Assembly: GCA_947474705.1 (NCBI GenBank) | Contig: CANJJS010000006.1 | Coordinates: forward strand, 49,306-113,305 | From: Acetobacteraceae bacterium | GTDB taxonomy: Bacteria; Pseudomonadota; Alphaproteobacteria; Acetobacterales; Acetobacteraceae | DNA: 64,000 nucleotides | Reading direction: 5' to 3' | Shown: positions 9,352 to 16,595 of the stretch, piece by piece | How the letters are laid out: each line of letters begins with the position of its first letter | Numbering within the stretch: the stretch's first letter is position 1 | The notes under the pieces: model-generated | Database searches by the model: none | What the model was told of the DNA's origin: nothing | The model's input: only the letters and a program-made list of their open reading frames with translations | Translations under genes and position numbers: made by a program

Positions 9352-9726
9352 TCAGACGACGCAGCGGAGAATTCCGTCTTTCAGGCGTTTGGCGTGGAAG
9401 TTCATGAGCAGGCCGATTTTGAGGTGGCTCATGCGGAGGTCGGTCGGGAGTTGGGCTTTATGGGCGGGGAGTATGGCCGTTACAGCTTTGATTTCCACGA
9501 CGACCGCGTCCGCGACGACGATGTCGGCGCGGTAGCCCATGGGGATCGAGCGGCCTTTATAGATGGCGGGAAGAATGACTTCCGTTTGGAAGGGGATGCC
9601 AGCGTCGTCGCGTTCGTGGCGGAGGCAGGTCTGGTAAAAGGATCCGAGCATGCCTGGGCCGGACTCGCGGTGGACAGCGATGGCGAGGCCGATGATCTTT
9701 TCGGTCAGGGCACCTTGTTCCAGCAT
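9352..9726 (-). CDS. GxxExxY family protein
   Basis: A 124-residue protein of the GxxExxY family, a small PD-(D/E)XK-nuclease-like fold of unknown role. Recognised from LTEKIIGLAIAVHRESGPGMLGSFY, from RADIVVADAVVVEIKAV (the D...E-x-K core of the fold) and from the end LLMNFHAKRLKDGILR. The naming motif is altered: the glutamate of GxxExxY reads glycine in GMLGSFY, although the tyrosine is kept. The ATG follows GGAGG on the minus strand. CACGGAG-type heptamers flank both sides, an arrangement often seen around members of this family. It lies downstream of the TIR-TPR gene on the same strand. Confidence 0.82.
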   Translation of the reverse strand: MLEQGALTEKIIGLAIAVHRESGPGMLGSFYQTCLRHERDDAGIPFQTEVILPAIYKGRSIPMGYRADIVVADAVVVEIKAVTAILPAHKAQLPTDLRMSHLKIGLLMNFHAKRLKDGILRCVV

Positions 9727-9731
9727 GAAGA

Positions 9732-9783
9732 ACCTCCGTTTCTTCTCCGTCGGTCTCCGTCGGTCTCCGTGTTCTCCGTGGTA
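9732..9783. repeat. CACGGAG-type repeats, 5' side of the GxxExxY gene
   Basis: Five CTCCGT-cored units (CTCCGT, TCTCCGTCGG twice, TCTCCGTG twice) lie immediately upstream of the GxxExxY start. Read on the minus strand they are CACGGAGA and CGACGGAGA units, and the last overlaps its ribosome binding site. Confidence 0.8.
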
Positions 9784-9875
9784 AAACTTAATAAAGTCTG
9801 AACGGGCGCGCGTTTTCCCGAGGGGCACGATCCTGGCCAGCGCGGCGATCTCGCGCCTGGCGATGACGGATGGCG

Positions 9876-12404
9876 CTATTTCATCGCCGCCAGCTTCGCC
9901 TCCAGTTCCGCGATCCGCTGTTCCGCCATGGGCAAGGCGTAACTGTTCCCGCCGTCGCGGAACACCGAGGCCGCCTCTTTTGTCGCCTCGATCGCCGACA
10001 GCAGCGTGGCACGATCGCCGGTCCGGTCCGCCAGCGCCTCCCACGCGAACCCCATGTTGTAACGCGTGCTGGCCCAGTTCAGCGGCACGCGCGCCTGGGT
10101 CCACTCGGTCAAAGCGAGGCGGAAGGCCGCAACGGCGTCTTCCAGCCGGGCGGTGCCGCTCTCGCGTTGGCCCAGGGTTTGCAGCGCGGCGCCGAGGTTG
10201 TTCTGGGTCGCGGCCCAGTCCAGCGGCACGCGCGCCTGGGTCCACTCGGTCAAAGCGAGGCGGTAGGCGGCGACGGCTTCTTCCAGGCGGGCGGTGCCGC
10301 TCTCGCGTTGGCCCAGGGTTTGCAGCGCGGTGCCGAGGTTGTTCTGGGTCATGGCCCAGTCCAGCGGCACGCGCGCCTGGGTCCGCTCGGTCAAAGCGAG
10401 GCGGTAGGCGGCGACGGCTTCTTCCAGCCGGGCGGTGCCGCTCTCGCGTTCGCCCAGGGTCCACAGCGCGTTGCCGAGGTTGTTCTGGGTCGCGGCCCAG
10501 TCCAGCGGCACGCGCGCCTGGGTCCGCTCGGTCAAGGCGAGCCGGTAGGCGGCGACGGCGTCTTCCAGCCGGGCGGTGCCGCTCTCGCGTTGGCCCAAGG
10601 TCCACAGCGCGAGGCCGAGGTTGTTCTGGGTCCTGGCCCATTGCATCGGCACGCGCGCCTGGGTCTGCTCGGTCAAAGCGAGGCGGTAGGCGACGACGGC
10701 TTCTTCCAGCCGGGCGGTGCCGCTCTCGCGTTGGCCCAGGGTCCACAGCGCGTTGCCGAGGTTGTTCTGGGTCGCGGCCCAGTCCAGCGGCACGCGCGCC
10801 TGGGTCCACTCGGTCAAAGCGAGGCGGTAGGCGGCGACGGCTTCTTCCAGCCGGGCGGTGCCGCTCTCGCGTTGGCCCAGGGTTTGCAGCGCGGCGCCGA
10901 GGCCGAGTTGGGCGTTGGCCCAGGCGTCGGGGGCGGTGGCGCGGGGGCTGGCTTCGGCGGCGAGGCGGTAGGCGGCGGCGGCCTGGTCCAGCAAGGAGGG
11001 GCCGGGGTCGCGTTCGCCGAGGCGGGTCAGTGCTTTGCCCAGGCGGTACTGGGCGGCGGCCCAGGCGGCGGGAGCGGTTTGGCGGTTGGTCTGGGCGAGG
11101 ATGGCGTGGGAACGTTCGATCGCGGCGGTCAGCGCCTGGTTGTCGCCGAACTCCTCGCCCTGGGCGAAGAGCGCGTCGGCGGCGGCGATGGCGTGGGGGA
11201 ACGCGGCCTGTGGGTCGAAGGACAGCAGCCGCGCGGCCTCATCGTAGAACCCGGCCGCTTCGCGATAGGCCAATTGCAGGCGGGAGACGCGGCCGGTTTC
11301 CGCCGCCAGCGCCGCGGCGCCGCGGGCGACTTTCTCGCCTTCGGCTTTGGCCATGGCGCGCGCCGCGTCCAGGCCTTTCCTGGCGTCGGCGAGGGCCAGA
11401 ACGCCGATGCGGTCGCGGGCGTCCTTCAGCGCGCGGGAAATGTTGGCGTCGAAGTTTTCCTGGGGCGGCGGTGGCTTTTTCGCGTCGGTCAGGATGCGCT
11501 CGACCTCGGCAGCGAGTTTTTCGTCCTGCACGCGGTCGATGTTGGGGATGTCGGGCCGGAGCAGGTCGCGGATGCGCTTCATCGCCTCCAGCGCGGCCTG
11601 GCCGCCGGTTTCGGCGATCTTTGTTTCCGCCTGGATTCTTTCGATGCGGGCGAGGGCGGCCATGATCTCCGGCTGCCCGGCGACGAGTGTCTGGACCCCG
11701 GTCTGGGTGGTTTGCGTCGTGGCGGCGATCGTGTCGAGCTTCTTGCCGGTGTGGAGGCTCGACCACACCACCAGCGCCGCCATCGCCGCGACCGCGACGC
11801 CCAGCCCGCCGAACATCCAGGCGCGTTCGCGGCGGATGGCGTCGGTGACGCGGCTCAGCACCTGCCCCACCGTCAGGCCCGTCATCCCCGCGACCACTTT
11901 CGCCTGGGCGCGCGCCCGTCCGTCGCCGTGCCGCCGCGGGTCGGCGGCGATGACATCGACCGGCGTGTCCAAAATCGCGCCGTCCTCGGCGATCGCGAAA
12001 CGATAGGCGGGCGGGAAACATTCTTTGTCCGGGTCGCCGGGTTGGCCTTTCAGGATGATCGCGACGACGGGGCGGTACGGGTATTTCCAGCGGAACCAGC
12101 GCACTTCCTCATTCACATATGTGCTGACCGCAGCGGCCGGGGAGGCCAGCAGGATCAGCGCGGCGGACCCGTCCAGCGCGGCGCGGGTCATCGCGGTCAG
12201 CTCGCCGCCCGCCGGAAAATCCTGGCGGTCGTGGAAGATCGGGGACAGCGCGTGGGGGACCGGACCGAGGGGCGTTGCCTGCCCGATCAGGCGGACATCG
12301 ATGCGGAATCGTTCCAGCCGCCACCGCCAGAGCCACGCGGCGGCGCGGTCCTTGTGGCTGTAGGACAGAAAGGCGCGATACTTCCAGGGCGGCGGGTCGG
12401 ACAT
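9876..12404 (-). CDS. TIR domain - transmembrane - TPR repeat protein
   Basis: An 842-residue modular protein. Residues 8-150 form a TIR domain of the TIR_2 type (YRAFLSYSHKDRAAAWL at the start, FHDRQDF in the BB-loop area, then LASPAAAVSTYVNEEVRWF, where a Glu sits at the position of the catalytic glutamate of NAD-cleaving TIRs). A membrane segment lies at about 196-216. A charged coiled-coil and helical region follows, then seven or so TPR-like repeats of 47 residues with the core QNNLGxALxTLGQRESGTARLEEA. TIR-TPR proteins can act in signalling or in NAD-depleting defence; nothing adjacent is a known defence partner. The ATG at 12404 is chosen because it starts the TIR domain directly. Confidence 0.85.
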   Translation of the reverse strand: MSDPPPWKYRAFLSYSHKDRAAAWLWRWRLERFRIDVRLIGQATPLGPVPHALSPIFHDRQDFPAGGELTAMTRAALDGSAALILLASPAAAVSTYVNEEVRWFRWKYPYRPVVAIILKGQPGDPDKECFPPAYRFAIAEDGAILDTPVDVIAADPRRHGDGRARAQAKVVAGMTGLTVGQVLSRVTDAIRRERAWMFGGLGVAVAAMAALVVWSSLHTGKKLDTIAATTQTTQTGVQTLVAGQPEIMAALARIERIQAETKIAETGGQAALEAMKRIRDLLRPDIPNIDRVQDEKLAAEVERILTDAKKPPPPQENFDANISRALKDARDRIGVLALADARKGLDAARAMAKAEGEKVARGAAALAAETGRVSRLQLAYREAAGFYDEAARLLSFDPQAAFPHAIAAADALFAQGEEFGDNQALTAAIERSHAILAQTNRQTAPAAWAAAQYRLGKALTRLGERDPGPSLLDQAAAAYRLAAEASPRATAPDAWANAQLGLGAALQTLGQRESGTARLEEAVAAYRLALTEWTQARVPLDWAATQNNLGNALWTLGQRESGTARLEEAVVAYRLALTEQTQARVPMQWARTQNNLGLALWTLGQRESGTARLEDAVAAYRLALTERTQARVPLDWAATQNNLGNALWTLGERESGTARLEEAVAAYRLALTERTQARVPLDWAMTQNNLGTALQTLGQRESGTARLEEAVAAYRLALTEWTQARVPLDWAATQNNLGAALQTLGQRESGTARLEDAVAAFRLALTEWTQARVPLNWASTRYNMGFAWEALADRTGDRATLLSAIEATKEAASVFRDGGNSYALPMAEQRIAELEAKLAAMK
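10081..10926. repeat. Six 141-bp tandem repeats inside the TIR-TPR gene
   Basis: The string AGCGGCACGCGCGCCTGGGT recurs at 10081, 10222, 10363, 10504 and 10786, with a variant at 10645, always 141 bp apart. Each unit encodes 47 residues of the TPR array. Units are nearly identical at the nucleotide level, which points to recent duplication or gene conversion. Confidence 0.9.
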
Positions 12405-12703
12405 GGACGGCTCGCGAAACGGATGAACAACGTTACCACCGAACCGCGCCGCGGCAAGTCCTCCACTCCCGAGGCTCCCGCCGCGCCCGGCCCCCTCCTT
12501 CGCGCCTCCGGCGCCTTCACGATCTTCGCGCGCTTCGAGGTCTTCGCGCCAACACCGCCCCCTCCTTCCGCGCGGACCCCACCGCCAGGCTCCCACCCAG
12601 AAAAAATCCGCGCGCCCGAAAATCCAACCGGCGCGGTCCCCCGTAACAACGATGTGCCTCCCAATCGCGGCGAAGCACGCAGCCACACACAGGGGATAAC
12701 GCC
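12405..12703. other. Intergenic region, no gene seen
   Basis: A divergent gap between the TIR-TPR gene and the NTF2-like gene, about 300 nt. The plus strand is strikingly cytosine-rich. No convincing promoter, RNA or coding signal was found. Confidence 0.45.
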
Positions 12704-13105
12704 ATGTCTGACAATGTCGCGTTCATCGGCACCATGTATGCCGCCTTCGGCCGGGGCGATCTGCAAACGATCCTGGACAATCTCGATCCGGCCGTAAGCT
12801 GGGAGTCGAATGGCGATCCGGACCGGATGCCCTGGGGGGGCAAGCGGTCGGGCCTCGCCGGCGCGCGGTCGTTTTTCGAGGCTTTGGGCGGCAATCTCGA
12901 CTTCGAATTGTTCGAACCGGGGACGTTTTATCCGTCGGGCGACGCGGTGATCGTGCATGGGCAAACGGTCGCGCGGCACAAGACGGGGGCGCGGGGGCAG
13001 TGGCGGTCGGAATGGGTGCATATTTTCACGCTCCGCGGCGGTAAGATCGTCCGGTTCCAGGAGTTTTACGACACGGCGGCGATGGAGCGGGCGCTGGCGG
13101 GCTGA
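12704..13105 (+). CDS. NTF2-like / SnoaL-type protein (ketosteroid isomerase-related)
   Basis: A 133-residue NTF2-like protein: the opening MYAAFGRGDLQTILDNLDPAVSWES is characteristic, followed by GARSFFEALGG and the closing strands EWVHIFTLRGGKIVRFQEFYD. The usual pocket residues are compatible with a small-molecule isomerase or hydrolase, but no substrate can be named. It stands upstream of recA on the same strand, but the intervening LexA-type box suggests recA is regulated separately. It is one of three unrelated-looking NTF2-like proteins in this window. Confidence 0.82.
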   Translation: MSDNVAFIGTMYAAFGRGDLQTILDNLDPAVSWESNGDPDRMPWGGKRSGLAGARSFFEALGGNLDFELFEPGTFYPSGDAVIVHGQTVARHKTGARGQWRSEWVHIFTLRGGKIVRFQEFYDTAAMERALAG

Positions 13106-13186
13106 GCGGCGGTCTCTTGGGAAGCGGCGCGGGTGTTCCCGGAAAGTTCTCGCATCCCCCCTGCATACGGGGGTGGGAATCGATGA

Positions 13187-13201
13187 GAACATATGATAAA
13201 C
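13187..13201 (+). promoter_or_regulatory. Candidate LexA (SOS) box upstream of recA
   Basis: GAAC-ATATGAT-AAAC matches the alphaproteobacterial direct-repeat LexA box (GAAC-N7-GAAC, equivalent to GTTC-N7-GTTC) at seven of eight fixed positions. It lies 138 nt before the recA start, a reasonable distance for an operator. Confidence 0.5.
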
Positions 13202-13339
13202 AAATCGGGTCGCGAGCGGCGAATCGGGGAATCGGGCGCTTGCGACGCGATTAATGTTTGGGAAATACACGTATTGCGTGTGGTTCCTGGATCAGATACA
13301 CTCGCCGTCGTCAACCTGGATCGAAAGAAAGTCGCGCCC

Positions 13340-14380
13340 ATGGAAAAATCCAAAGCACTCGACGCCGCTGTCGCGCAGATCGAACGCGCCTTCGGCAAAG
13401 GCTCGATCATGCGGATGGGCGCGCGCGCCGAGGGGCAGAATGTCGATGTCGTGCCCACGGGCTCGTTGGGGCTGGATCTCGCGCTGGGGATTGGCGGGCT
13501 GCCGCGGGGGCGGATCATCGAGTTGTACGGGCCGGAAAGCTCGGGCAAAACCACGCTGGCGCTGCATGTGATCGCGGAGGCGCAGAAGCGCGGCGGGGCC
13601 TGCGCGTTCATCGACGCGGAGCACGCGCTGGACCCGACTTACGCCCGCAAGCTCGGCGTCGATCTGGACAATCTTCTTATTAGCCAGCCGGATGCGGGCG
13701 AGCAGGCGTTGGAGATCACGGACACGCTGGTGCGCTCGGGCGCGATCGATGTGCTGGTGATCGACAGCGTGGCGGCGCTGGTGCCGCGGGCCGAGCTGGA
13801 AGGCGAAATGGGCGACAGCCACATGGGCCTGCACGCGCGGCTCATGAGCCAGGCACTACGAAAAATCACGGGGAGCGTGTCGAAGAGTAAGTGTATCCTG
13901 ATATTCCTGAACCAGATTCGGATGAAGATCGGCGTGATGTTCGGCAACCCGGAGACGACGACGGGCGGCAACGCGTTGAAATTCTACGCCTCGATCCGGA
14001 TGGAAATCCGCCGCACCGGGCAGATCAAGGAACGCGACGAGGTCGTGGGCAACCAGACCCGGGTGAAAGTCGTGAAAAACAAGATGGCGCCGCCGTTCCG
14101 GCAGGTCGAGTTCGACATCATGTATGGCGAAGGCGTCAGCCGCACGGGCGAGTTGCTGGACCTCGGCATCAAGGCCGGGGTTGTGGAAAAGTCGGGCTCC
14201 TGGTTCAGCTATTCGTCGCAGCGGGTTGGGCAGGGGCGCGAGAACGCGAAGCAGTTCCTGAAAGATCATCCGGATATCGCCGATGCCATCGAGGCGAAGG
14301 TGCGGGAACAATCGGGCATCGTCGCCAACGCGCTGATGGTCGCGCCGACCGAGGAAGACGAGGCGGAAGCGGCGGAATAA
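13340..14380 (+). CDS. recA: Recombinase RecA
   Basis: A 346-residue DNA strand-exchange ATPase and LexA coprotease. Walker A is GPESSGKT and Walker B is LVIDSVAAL. The [22 protein letters not shown], and [20 protein letters not shown] segments are intact, and the acidic tail EEDEAEAAE is present. The start [20 protein letters not shown] agrees with other RecA proteins; an open frame extends 49 codons further upstream but does not resemble RecA. A candidate LexA box lies upstream. A repeat copy follows the stop. Confidence 0.98.
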   Translation: MEKSKALDAAVAQIERAFGKGSIMRMGARAEGQNVDVVPTGSLGLDLALGIGGLPRGRIIELYGPESSGKTTLALHVIAEAQKRGGACAFIDAEHALDPTYARKLGVDLDNLLISQPDAGEQALEITDTLVRSGAIDVLVIDSVAALVPRAELEGEMGDSHMGLHARLMSQALRKITGSVSKSKCILIFLNQIRMKIGVMFGNPETTTGGNALKFYASIRMEIRRTGQIKERDEVVGNQTRVKVVKNKMAPPFRQVEFDIMYGEGVSRTGELLDLGIKAGVVEKSGSWFSYSSQRVGQGRENAKQFLKDHPDIADAIEAKVREQSGIVANALMVAPTEEDEAEAAE

Positions 14381-14407
14381 GATCGAACGGCGGTTTTGGG
14401 GCACGCG

Positions 14408-14632
14408 CTGGGGCGCTGCCCCAGGCCCCGCGAGGGCTCCGCCCTTCGAACCCGCCAAGGGCTCGCCCTTGGAACCCCGGTATTGGTGCTCTGTGGGAGG
14501 GGTTGCGCCGGGACCGTATCGGTCCCGGCGCATCCCCTTCCACAGAGCACCAAATCGATCGCGGTCCAGGGGACGATCCCCTGGTGGGGTCGAGGGGCGA
14601 AGCCCTCGTGGGGTCCGGGGCAACGCCCCGGC
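14408..14632. repeat. Multi-hairpin intergenic repeat, copy A
   Basis: Shares its outer modules with copies B, C and D: a GGGGCGCTGCCCC-type hairpin, CGAGGGCTCCGCCCTTCGAA, and at the far end CGAGGGGCGAAGCCCTCG with a closing CCGGGGCAACGCCCCGG hairpin. Its centre differs from the others. It is a 33-bp palindrome (14483-14515 with 14521-14553, 31 of 33 pairs, 5-nt loop) built on TTGGTGCTCTGTGG. It lies between convergent genes (recA and a small unknown gene). Confidence 0.85.
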
Positions 14633-14640
14633 GCGTCCGC

Positions 14641-14844
14641 TCAAACGTCGTCCGGGCTTAAATGCGCCAGCAGTTCGGCCGCGCGTTCGTGGACCTCGGC
14701 CTCGCGTTCCAGGTTTTTGGGGAAGCGCGATCGTTTGGCCAGGACCAGGGTTTGTTTGGCTTTGCCCGTATGCCAGGCGCGGGCGGCGGCGATGGCCGCC
14801 TCCCAGCCCTTCAGATATTCGGCGCTGTGTTCGCCTTTGGCCAT
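14641..14844 (-). CDS. Small unknown protein (67 aa)
   Basis: I do not recognise this protein. It is charged and predicted helical (EYLKGWEAAIAAARAWHTGKAK, EREAEVHERAAELLAHL), without a signal peptide. The ATG has AGGAG 5 nt upstream on the minus strand. It lies 14 nt downstream of another small helical gene on the same strand, so the two probably form a dicistronic unit. Coding is supported by ribosome binding sites and codon use only. Confidence 0.6.
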   Translation of the reverse strand: MAKGEHSAEYLKGWEAAIAAARAWHTGKAKQTLVLAKRSRFPKNLEREAEVHERAAELLAHLSPDDV

Positions 14845-14858
14845 GCGGGCTCCTGTGT

Positions 14859-15053
14859 TCAGCGGCCGGCGGGGGCGCGCAGTTCGGCTTCCAGATCGGC
14901 GACACGCTTTTGCACGCTCTGGCGCAGCGAGGCGCTGGCGTGGGATTTCATGCCGGCGAGCGTTTCCTTCAGCTCCCGCAGCAATTTTTCTTTTTCGGCA
15001 CGCGAGCGTTTGACCGGCTGGTTGTCGGAACGCTGACCCTCGAAGGCACGCAT
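14859..15053 (-). CDS. Small unknown coiled-coil protein (64 aa)
   Basis: Unrecognised. Basic N-terminus (MRAFEGQRSDNQPVKRSRAE), then a continuous amphipathic helix (KEKLLRELKETLAG, SLRQSVQKRVADLEAEL) that reads as a coiled coil. The ATG is chosen because AAGGA lies 7 nt before it; a TTG two codons upstream is also in frame. It is followed after 14 nt by a second small gene. Confidence 0.6.
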   Translation of the reverse strand: MRAFEGQRSDNQPVKRSRAEKEKLLRELKETLAGMKSHASASLRQSVQKRVADLEAELRAPAGR

Positions 15054-15326
15054 CTTCAATCCTTACGCTTCAACACGCGACTCGCGAAGGCGAGCCGGGA
15101 GAGGGTACTGACACCGTGGCGCGTCCGGCTCAACCATCCATTTGGGGGGGGAGGCCGCGGCGTTTCCTCGCGCGCCGGCCATACCGGGGGGACAGGGTGA
15201 AATCCGGCGCGCGCCGATGTAGGATGGCGGCATCGGGCAATGTCATCGGCTGTTTCCCTCCGGCGTATCGCGGCATGGGTGGAGATGGCGCGGGGTTGGG
15301 CCGGTCGAACACCGAACGAGGACGTC

Positions 15327-16013
15327 ATGATCCAGTTTTATTACAATCTCGCTCCGAACCCCATGAAGGTCGCGCTGTGCCTGGAGGAGATGGGGCTTCC
15401 CTACGAGCTTCATCCCGTCGACGGCCGCAAGGGCGAGCAGCACGCGCCCGCCTATCTGGCGATCAATCCCAACGCCAAGGTGCCGTCCATTATCGATGGC
15501 GAGGCGACGGTGTTCGACAGCAACGCGATCCTGCTCTACCTCGCCGAGAAGACCGGTCTTTACGGCGCGGGCCCGTCGCTGGCGGCGCGGGGGGAGATGC
15601 TGTCCTGGATGATGTTCGTCGCGTCGGGCATCGGGCCTTATTCCGGGCAGTCGGTGCATTTTCGCAATGTCGCGCCGGAGCCGAAGGACTACGCGGTCAA
15701 TCGTTACACCTTCGAGGCACAGCGGCACTGGGGCATTCTGGACGCGCGGCTGGCGTCGCGGCGTTATGTGCTGGGCGAGACCTACACGGTCGTCGACATG
15801 GCCGTCTGGGGCTGGTCGCGGCTGCTGAACGTCGTGCTGGGCGCCGAGGGGCCGGCGATGTTCCCGAACGTCCAGCGGCATCTCGCGGAGATTTCGGCGC
15901 GTCCGGCGGCGGAGCGGGCGCTGGCGCTGAAAGACCGGCACGCGTTCAAGGCGGATATGGACGAGGCGGCGAAACTCGCGATGTTCCCGCATCTGGGTAA
16001 GAAGGTGGCCTGA
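15327..16013 (+). CDS. Glutathione S-transferase, nu-class/YfcG-like
   Basis: A 228-residue two-domain GST. The N-terminal thioredoxin-like domain opens MIQFYYNLAPNPMKVALCLEE, with NPMK at the site where YfcG-type enzymes carry an Asn or Thr rather than a catalytic Tyr or Cys. NAKVPSI holds the cis-proline that binds glutathione, and DSNAILLYLAEK the gamma-glutamyl contact. The C-terminal helical domain contains YTVVDMAVWGW. Such proteins often act as disulfide reductases on glutathione adducts. The ATG at the start of the thioredoxin fold is preferred over one 29 codons upstream. Confidence 0.88.
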   Translation: MIQFYYNLAPNPMKVALCLEEMGLPYELHPVDGRKGEQHAPAYLAINPNAKVPSIIDGEATVFDSNAILLYLAEKTGLYGAGPSLAARGEMLSWMMFVASGIGPYSGQSVHFRNVAPEPKDYAVNRYTFEAQRHWGILDARLASRRYVLGETYTVVDMAVWGWSRLLNVVLGAEGPAMFPNVQRHLAEISARPAAERALALKDRHAFKADMDEAAKLAMFPHLGKKVA

Positions 16014-16020
16014 CGGCATC

Positions 16021-16042
16021 GGGCCGTCCGTAAGGGCGGCCC
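16021..16042 (+). terminator. Stem-loop after the GST gene
   Basis: GGGCCGTCC-GTAA-GGGCGGCCC forms a 9-bp stem with one G-T pair, 8 nt after the GST stop. There is no T-tract, so it is a possible terminator or RNA stabiliser only. Confidence 0.4.
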
Positions 16043-16063
16043 GCGGTTGGGGGGGAGGAAAAC

Positions 16064-16531
16064 ATGGATACGGTGGCGTTATTGCGAGAATTCAGCGCGG
16101 CGGTGGAGGCGGAGGATTCCGCGCGTTTCGCTTCCCTGTTCGCGGAAGATGGCGTCTACCACGACGTTTTTTATGGCGAATTCGTGGGCCGGGCGCGGAT
16201 CGCGGCGATGATCGACGAGTGGTTTCGCCGCGACGCCACCGATTTCCGCTGGGACATGCTCGATCCCGTGTGCGACGGCGTCACGCTTTACGCGCGCTAT
16301 TTGTTCAGTTACCGCTCCAAACTGCCGGAGGCCATGGGCAAACGCGCGATGTTCGAAGGTGTCTCCATCATGACATTGCGGGACGGGTCGATCCTGTCTT
16401 ATCGCGAGGTGGCGCACACGACGCCGGGTCTGGCCGATATGGGGTTCGCCCCGGAACGGATCGCGCGGATCGCGGCGAAGGAAGGCGCGGCATTGCGCCG
16501 GCGGGACGAGGCGGCGCGGCATCTGGGGTGA
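16064..16531 (+). CDS. NTF2-like / SnoaL-type protein
   Basis: A 155-residue NTF2-like domain protein. The opening LREFSAAVEAEDSARFASLFAEDGVYHDVFYGEFVG shows the helix-turn and acidic pocket, followed by IAAMIDEWFRRDATDFRWDM and the closing strand pair. The C-terminal 25 residues form an additional charged helix. It lies 50 nt after the GST gene and 64 nt before a binding-protein gene on the same strand; whether the three form one unit is not shown. No reaction is assigned. Confidence 0.8.
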   Translation: MDTVALLREFSAAVEAEDSARFASLFAEDGVYHDVFYGEFVGRARIAAMIDEWFRRDATDFRWDMLDPVCDGVTLYARYLFSYRSKLPEAMGKRAMFEGVSIMTLRDGSILSYREVAHTTPGLADMGFAPERIARIAAKEGAALRRRDEAARHLG

Positions 16532-16595
16532 TCCGCGCCCATGCCGGCGAGAACACGCCGCGGGCGGACCGAAGGAAACAGGGAGACCAAGGGCC

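Noticed and set aside
9727..10809. Minus-strand upstream extension of the GxxExxY frame into the TPR repeats
   Set aside because: The extended part is an off-frame reading of the TPR repeats (Arg/Pro/Asp-rich). The family domain and ribosome binding site fit the start at 9726.
10081..10926. CRISPR array
   Set aside because: The 141-bp units are contiguous, coding and without spacers. They encode TPR-like repeats in frame.
9870..12797. A 975-codon open frame on the plus strand across the TIR-TPR gene
   Set aside because: It is the antisense of a convincing TIR-TPR protein. Its length comes from the GC-rich 141-bp repeats, it has no domain similarity, and codon use fits the minus-strand gene.
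13193..13339. Longer RecA starting about 49 codons upstream
   Set aside because: The extra residues do not resemble RecA, and the LexA-type box would overlap the extended coding region.
14408..14632. Terminator of recA
   Set aside because: The repeat follows recA, but the same element also lies in divergent gaps where no gene ends, so a general terminator role is not supported.
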